NCBI GenBank assembly: GCA_028023455.1
Contig: JAQFVV010012423.1
Coordinates: 1,999,273-2,063,272, forward strand
DNA length: 64,000 bases
Direction of reading: 5' to 3'
From: Epiperipatus broadwayi
Lineage: Eukaryota; Onychophora; Udeonychophora; Euonychophora; Peripatidae
Part shown: one piece after another, positions 57,939 through 64,000 of the stretch
Layout: every line of letters begins with the position of its first letter
Position numbering within the stretch: the first letter of the stretch is position 1
Notes under the pieces: generated by a model
The model's database searches: none
What the model was told of the DNA's origin: nothing
Seen by the model: the letters and a program-made list of their open reading frames with translations, nothing else
Program-made: the position numbers and the translations under genes

Positions 57939-59320
57939 TACATTTTGAAATTCCCCATCAAAATTTCTAATTAATTGTTGCATTTAAAAGAATAGCTAAT
58001 TTGTTAGAACTTCATCTTAAATCCAATGTTTATAACTCTAAATATTGATGGTGTGATTCCCATTCCAGAATTATTACTGGATAGGCTGCAAAACCTAAAG
58101 AAAAAGGACAATAATACTACCCAAAATATTGTGATAACTTGTGTGCTTTTACTGACAGTTAAATGTACTTGAAAATATTAAATAAAGTTAAATTTAAAAT
58201 AAATAAATTAATAATTAATATTAAGTGATGGAAATAGTTCATTACATTAATTATAACAAATATTCAGTCAAATGCTAACATCACATTACCTATATTATAA
58301 TCATAATGGTTTTATAATTTAAGACAAGACCGATAAATATGAGAATCTTTTCATGTCATTTTTAGGTTTAGGATTTTTTTTCAGATTGGCCAACCAAATC
58401 AATATTAGTAAAATTGATATCTACTTGTTAATATCTAGTTTGTCAGATAAATGCTGAACTTTGAAAAATAAGCTATGGTTGCAATATGATGAGTTTTTCC
58501 ATTGGTAATAATTATTTTTCTAGAAAAAGAACTCATGAGTTAGCTTTACTTTTTGAAGATTAAATGTAAAATAGTAGTTAAACAAAAAGTCCGTGGAACA
58601 TGATAGCAAATTCATGTATTTCAAATATTAAATAAGCAATGACAAAAAGAGTAGTGAAAAAGTTAAAATAATAATTATACCATATCTAGGTACATTTTTA
58701 TTAAAGATGCAATATTATTTTGAAATTTGTTGAGACCAAAGAGGCAAAAAAGTTGGAAAAAAATATAAAAGATGTTGGAAAAAGTAGAAATATAAGGTTG
58801 AAAACAACAAAGAACATTGAAAAAAATAAATAAGAAAAAAAAAGAATTTAAAAATGTAATTAAAAGTAAGGGAAATTTTAATGAATTTATTGAGAGGCAT
58901 AGGGGAAAAAAATATACAAAATATCAGAAAAAAACAACAGATAATCATAAAAAAGTCAGGCTTACAAAAATATATATATAAATAATTAATAATGAATATG
59001 AGTTGATAACCTATTAATTTCAAGACACTTTTGAAATATCTTTAAAATCATCAGTAATATTAACCATCTGTTATTTTTCTATTTAGAAGTATCAAGCTTT
59101 TTTGAAATCAGCAAATGATTTGCCAAAAGGATTTCATATTTTAAAACAAATATTATAATAGTTTAAGTTCTACATGGGGTGTAAATTATTTTGACTGTAA
59201 TTTTTTTAAAAAATAAATAGTTTTTTTATTTGCTTAATTGTGCTTTTCTTTATTTTTATTTTTGCAAATAAAGATTTAAATGACCAGCCCAAGTTTTTAG
59301 ATAGACCTCAAATATAAGGG
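57939..59320. other. A+T-rich spacer, nothing recognised
   Basis: The 102-codon minus-strand frame at 58715-59023 is almost wholly F/L/Y/I, from an A-rich plus strand, and is not credible as a gene. Confidence 0.55.
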
Positions 59321-59672
59321 TAAGCGCTTGAGAGGTTTGCACTCTCTCAGTTTAATTTCAATACCGTCTGCGCTTTGTAAAATAAATATTATTTACATAT
59401 ATTGCTTCAAGTTATAACATCGAAAAACTACTGCGTAGTAAGTCGAAAGACTTCACGCTGTATGTTTATAATTAGAACTCAGTGAGTTGAGTATGAAGAT
59501 ATTTAAGATTCAAGCTTTCAGATCTAAGTACTTTGGACTGGCTTGGATATATAGAAAGACAAGTAAAGAAGAGAGTGGAACCACTCTTTTCTTGTTACAT
59601 TCTCTGTCTCAGTATTTGCGATCTGATTGGCTAAGCACTTGAGAGGTTTGCACTCTCTCAGTTTAATATATA
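59321..59672 (+). repeat. Tandem-like repeat, 311-bp period, about 1.1 copies
   Basis: taagcgcttgagaggtttgc followed by actctctcagttt at 59321-59353 recurs as taagcacttgagaggtttgc... at 59632-59664, then a TA tract (59667-59680). The unit has balanced composition and short hairpins (gtggaaccac; tcgaaaga). Its layout, a repeated start followed by a TA tract, parallels the 418-bp arrays, but I see no clear sequence homology. Confidence 0.75.
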
Positions 59673-59680
59673 TATATCAT

Positions 59681-62600
59681 ATGACTGTTTTGCAGGCATA
59701 TAAAAATTAGGTCTATAATATGCTTATTATGAGTTGCTTTTTTCAAACATTTTAGTAAAAATGTGTTATCTTTTTATTCAAAAATTAAGACACCATTCTT
59801 GTTTTATTATTTTTCACGAATGCCATTATTGAAAAAATATATGTTATAGCAATTATTTATAAGATCAAAAAATAATATGATTTCGATAAAAGTAATTATC
59901 ACAGACAGTATAAGTGTTCCTACCGTTCATTTAAAGTATAGATATTACTGGGTTAAAAATATATAAAATATGCAGATATTATTTGTTAATTTTAAATGAT
60001 TGAAAACCCTGTCATATATAACGAAAAGATAATTAAAAACAGTTTTAAATGTAAAAATTTATTACAAGTTGTCAAAGTGGTTTAATTTTTTAAGACGTTA
60101 AAAATTGAAAAGTAAAAATAAAATAAAATTCAGAAAAGTTTAAAATAAATTATTAAAAAAAAATTTGAAGATAAAAATTTCCATTATTAATTCCGAAATT
60201 CTTGCCAAAAGCAGAAAGTAAATGCAATATTGTATTATGACAGAAAGAGTATATAAAATAATATTTCAAAACACATATACATTCATAAGTCAAATTTCTT
60301 AGACTAAAATGGAATGAAAATTACTATGAAACATAAAAAGTGTAGTTAAAATCAAAAATTACAATTAGATAAACATATAATGTGCTTGAATATGTAAACA
60401 AATATTCACCACATACTTATATACATAATATTCTTTTTTTAAAAATAAATATTTAAAATAAACCCTCTCGCAATATTTTCAATGATGAAACGACCTTTAA
60501 TAGATATAACTCTCATGGTTTTACGTTCCACTATTACATAAAAAAAAAAAAAAACAAATGAGACAAATTGTCAGAAACATTTTTGCTACACTACTGTATA
60601 AATATATACCTATAGAATTTATTTATTAACTTATATGTGCACAAAATTATAAATTATACTTCATGTAGTAGAATAGTGCATGTGTGCATAAAACCAAAAG
60701 ATTGTAAAAAAAACTAAGAAGGAAACCATGTGTGTGAAGAATGGAAAAGTTAAAAAAAATTCTGGACAAACATGAACAAAAAACTATGAATCTGGGAAAC
60801 TGAATTAAATTTGGATAGACTTTTAACCTACAGTGTTATAATAATGGTGAAAATTGAGAGATTGATGATGGTTTGCAGATACAAATATATATTCAATTCA
60901 ACAAATAATCCCTAAGAATTTACTACATTTAAAATGTTACATATTATCATACCAATTTGATTTACTATTCTTTTTTTCTAATATAATTAATAGACAAGAA
61001 TTATTAAACTATAATAAGTTATATAATAAATTTATTTTATATATGTACATACATATATGTTTAATATAGAAGATGCTATAACATAGTCCATACTTTAAAT
61101 TATATTTAATGAATCTAGTATACTTTCATCACATTCAATTCACATGTTAAATAATCTAAATCTATCTCTTAAAATTATATGTGGATGCATCTATTGTCTA
61201 TGTCTTATTTTGTTATAATAATGTAACATCATTTGCATTGGGGAAATCATATATCTACATGCAAACAATAATAGCAGGCATAGGTAAAAGTATGGGTTTA
61301 TCTGTGCATAACTTTTATCAGATATAGGTCAGTATGGCATTTGCATGCATATAAAATAGATATATATATATGTTAACATCTCAATTTAAAAATATGTATG
61401 GATTTATATTAAGAATTTGTTGCATCCAAACCAGAAAGATTAGAAATTTTCATCTTGAAAAAACTTCTGTGAATCTAATCAAAGTTATTTCTGAAGTGAG
61501 GCTATTTCTATTATTATCAACAGTGATATTGCACTATTTCTAGTTATCATCACAAAGTGGCTTATTTATTATCATTCCCATACATTGCTTCATAAGCCTA
61601 TATGTGTACTCAATGCAATTTTTAAGAAGGTAATACTGTTCAAGGCCCTACAGATTGCATTTACAGGACACAACTCTTCCTTTTACTTTTTTTTTATTAA
61701 AATATTAATAAAATCATTTGAATCTTTTTTACCTTCATCTTTGTTATTCACCCCATACACTAAATCTCATGGCTTATCTCAGTTCTAAATCATGCTGCTT
61801 TACTCACTGGTCAATCCATCACTATGCAATGACATAATATATTTACTTTCTTACCTAGCAATGATTATATTTATTAATTTTTTGATTTATTAATCCTTCT
61901 ATCTTCATTGAGCCTAGTTCATATAGGATTCTCACAAATGCTGCAATTACCACATCCATAAATGGACATTTACCTGTTTTTCTGCACAACAATCAAGAAA
62001 AGAAAATTGTATTTATGGGAATTTAACATTTATCACTCTATTATTTTATAAAAGACTTGATTTTTTTCATTTATATCCTTTTTAGTTCACCTTCCTTCTT
62101 TTTGAAGTCATCTAAAAAAATCATAAAATAGATGTATATTTAAAGTGCATTATTTAGTATTAAGCATATTAATGCACATAAAAGGCAATAATAAATTGCA
62201 TATGTATTAGATAATGAAAGATAAAGAATATTCTATTGTCAAAGATTAATTATAGATCCTTATTATGTAAGTGGTTAAGAAATTTATGACCTAATGCTGA
62301 TTTGTATTTCAAAATTCAGAAAAAGACGTTATCTACTGACACTATTAACTATATAATTTTAAATATGTATATAAAACACTATTAAAGTACTATATATCTA
62401 TAATTTGTGTAAATATAATTATCTCACACATCTATATTATTCTAATACTATGCTAAGTTTCAGAATAGTATTAATGTGTGAGAAAATTATTTTTACATAT
62501 ACTATGATTATAAATATCTTTCTCTTCTTTGCTTTATTGTCTGAATTTATAATAAATAATTGTACTTCAGTTATTTTTTATATCTCTTCTTTTTATTCAT

Positions 62601-63447
62601 TTTAGTTTTCTATGCCACCCCTTTATACCACATTAAAGTAAATTAAAGTAATTTTTAGTTTTTAGCAATAGGACAAAGTTTCTCTGGATACATTACACAA
62701 ATTGTGGCACTGAAATTCTTCTATAAATGTACATTTAAATGACTGACACTCTTCACTGGTCCCAATGCATTTATTTTCTTTTTCTTAAATACAGGATTCA
62801 CTATATTGTAATATAATATAGAAACTTACATGTTTATCTACTGGTTTTACGAGTAGCTGAAACAAAAGATTTTCTTTTATTTATATATTATTTGTATTAA
62901 GTAAGATGACAATCTAATTGCAATGATTTTCAAAAGTGATACACAATGAAAGTTTTACCCACTCATCTTAAGTGATTTCCACACTCATATTTTCTTTAAG
63001 AGAATTGATGACAAGTGTTATTTTGAAAACTTTCCACACACATCTCACACTTATTATTATTTATTAAAGCTTTCTGAATATCATCTAATCTCTAGTTTTT
63101 GGTAAAGTTAAAGCTGTATTTTTTTTATATTGGTTGCCAGTTTTACTTAGATTTTCTATGTTTATGACAATTGATTTACAATATTTATGATAATATTTAA
63201 TCATATATTTATTACATTTTAAAATATCAAAATTATCTTAAGTTAACAATTTAAGAGTTTGTTTCATCTTTATACTTTGTACATAAAAGTTCACATTTAG
63301 TTGTGTAATTTATTTAATTATCCTCACATGCCCTTCTTCTATGCCTGGGAGTGCAAATGGCTTTTCAAATCACTTTTATCCTTTGTTGTATTAGTAACTT
63401 GTAATCATTTTCCTGTTTATACTTTTTTACATTTATTTTTCTGTGTT
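59681..63447. other. Long A+T-rich stretch, nothing recognised
   Basis: Low-complexity A+T-rich sequence; the open frames (66-67 codons) lack motifs. Confidence 0.5.
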
Positions 63448-63803
63448 ATTATTCAAACAGAAGTCAATCTCCAATAATGCACTATTTCTTAAGTTTAAAA
63501 AACTTAAGTGAATCACTTAAGTTTAAAGTTTAGAGAGTACATTCTATGTAGACCAACTCTTATAGACCATGCTTAAATCAGGGTTTGAGACTATTGTGTG
63601 CCTGATGTTATAATCCAATATTCAATTGTACAAATCTATTTAAACTCACAGGAGAAAGACAGTATCTCATTTTTAACCATCTATGATTAGGCAAACATGA
63701 TTTATACATGTAAATCTATTATTATAAAGCACTGAAAAATCTGAAATTATTCAAACAGAAGTCAATCTCCGATATTTTTCAGCGCTTAATAATAATAGAT
63801 TTT
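63448..63803. repeat. Hairpin with 30-bp arms whose loop is repeated 298 bp upstream
   Basis: Arms 63711-63741 (taaatctattattataaagc...) and 63772-63803 (tttttcagcgcttaataata...) are inverse copies with about four mismatches. The loop contains attattcaaacagaagtcaa-tctcc (63746-63770), which also occurs exactly at 63448-63472 without the arms. Between them, 63489-63525 is a smaller palindrome built from cttaagttt. Confidence 0.8.
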
Positions 63804-63924
63804 CTGTGTCATAAATTTTTTCCTTCTCACTATACTTCAACTTGCATATTATAATTTTTACCTGGAAGTCAAATTATTCATTTTTTCTTGCCTCACTGTT
63901 TACTTCATAGCCAGTTTGTATACT

Positions 63925-63933
63925 ATATATATA

Positions 63934-63976
<43 letters not shown>
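63925..63976. repeat. (TA)n microsatellite
   Basis: About 52 bp of almost pure TA with one phase change near 63940. Typical of this window, where TA tracts border many repeats. Confidence 0.95.
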
Positions 63977-63978
<2 letters not shown>

Positions 63979-64000
63979 TATGTAATAAAAAATAAAATAA

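Noticed and set aside
58715-59023. 102-codon minus-strand frame rich in phenylalanine and leucine
   Set aside because: Composition is what any A-rich strand yields in antisense; no start context, domain or splice sites.

Overview
This is a very A+T-rich window (roughly three-quarters A+T by eye) with no prokaryotic gene organisation. There are only short open frames, no convincing complete host gene, many TA tracts, one long GATA microsatellite and a 500-N assembly gap at 56112-56611. It looks like intergenic or intronic DNA from an animal, most likely an invertebrate. The evidence is the repeat content: Penelope-like elements with a GIY-YIG domain, Buster-type hAT, RTE-like and L1/Tx1-like LINEs, a Gypsy-like gag, a Tc1-like transposase relic and tRNA-derived SINEs. 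I cannot name the species.

Layout. 0-4.4 kb: a decayed hAT transposase interrupted by a SINE with a 16-bp target duplication; a repeat family in direct and inverted pieces (1.2-1.9 kb); three Penelope-like 3' ends, two of them head to head as a large palindrome; a GATA array of about 200 bp followed by a snap-back repeat. 6-13 kb: another foldback, an RTE-like LINE tail, an old copy of a repeat with a period near 418 bp, and a SINE cluster including a tRNA-Gly(UCC)-derived type and an inverted SINE pair. 15-18.6 kb: minus-strand Gypsy-like gag pieces (capsid-like, coiled coil, zinc knuckles) in a scrambled order, and one possible orphan exon. 20.8-29.9 kb: segments bounded by TA tracts, one holding a Tc1-like relic. 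30-36 kb: mostly featureless, with a dispersed repeat. 36.5-38.1 kb: a bounded hAT element with terminal inverted repeats and 8-bp target duplications, carrying a nested LINE fragment. 42 kb: a palindrome with arms of about 180 bp, related to the 1.2-1.9 kb repeat. 51.2-52.3 kb: the 3' part of an L1/Tx1-like LINE. 52.8-53.7 kb: a young tandem array of the 418-bp repeat. 57.7 kb: a fourth Penelope-like GIY-YIG relic. 59.3 kb and 63.4-63.8 kb: further tandem and inverted repeats.

Nothing here forms a working pathway. The window is a record of nested and decaying mobile elements. The observations most worth following are a hammerhead-like fold shared by three Penelope-like 3' ends with compensatory changes, the recurrence of the 418-bp monomer at two loci of different age, the tRNA-Gly SINE with an extended acceptor stem, and the high density of long inverted repeats. 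I did not find a convincing new functional system.
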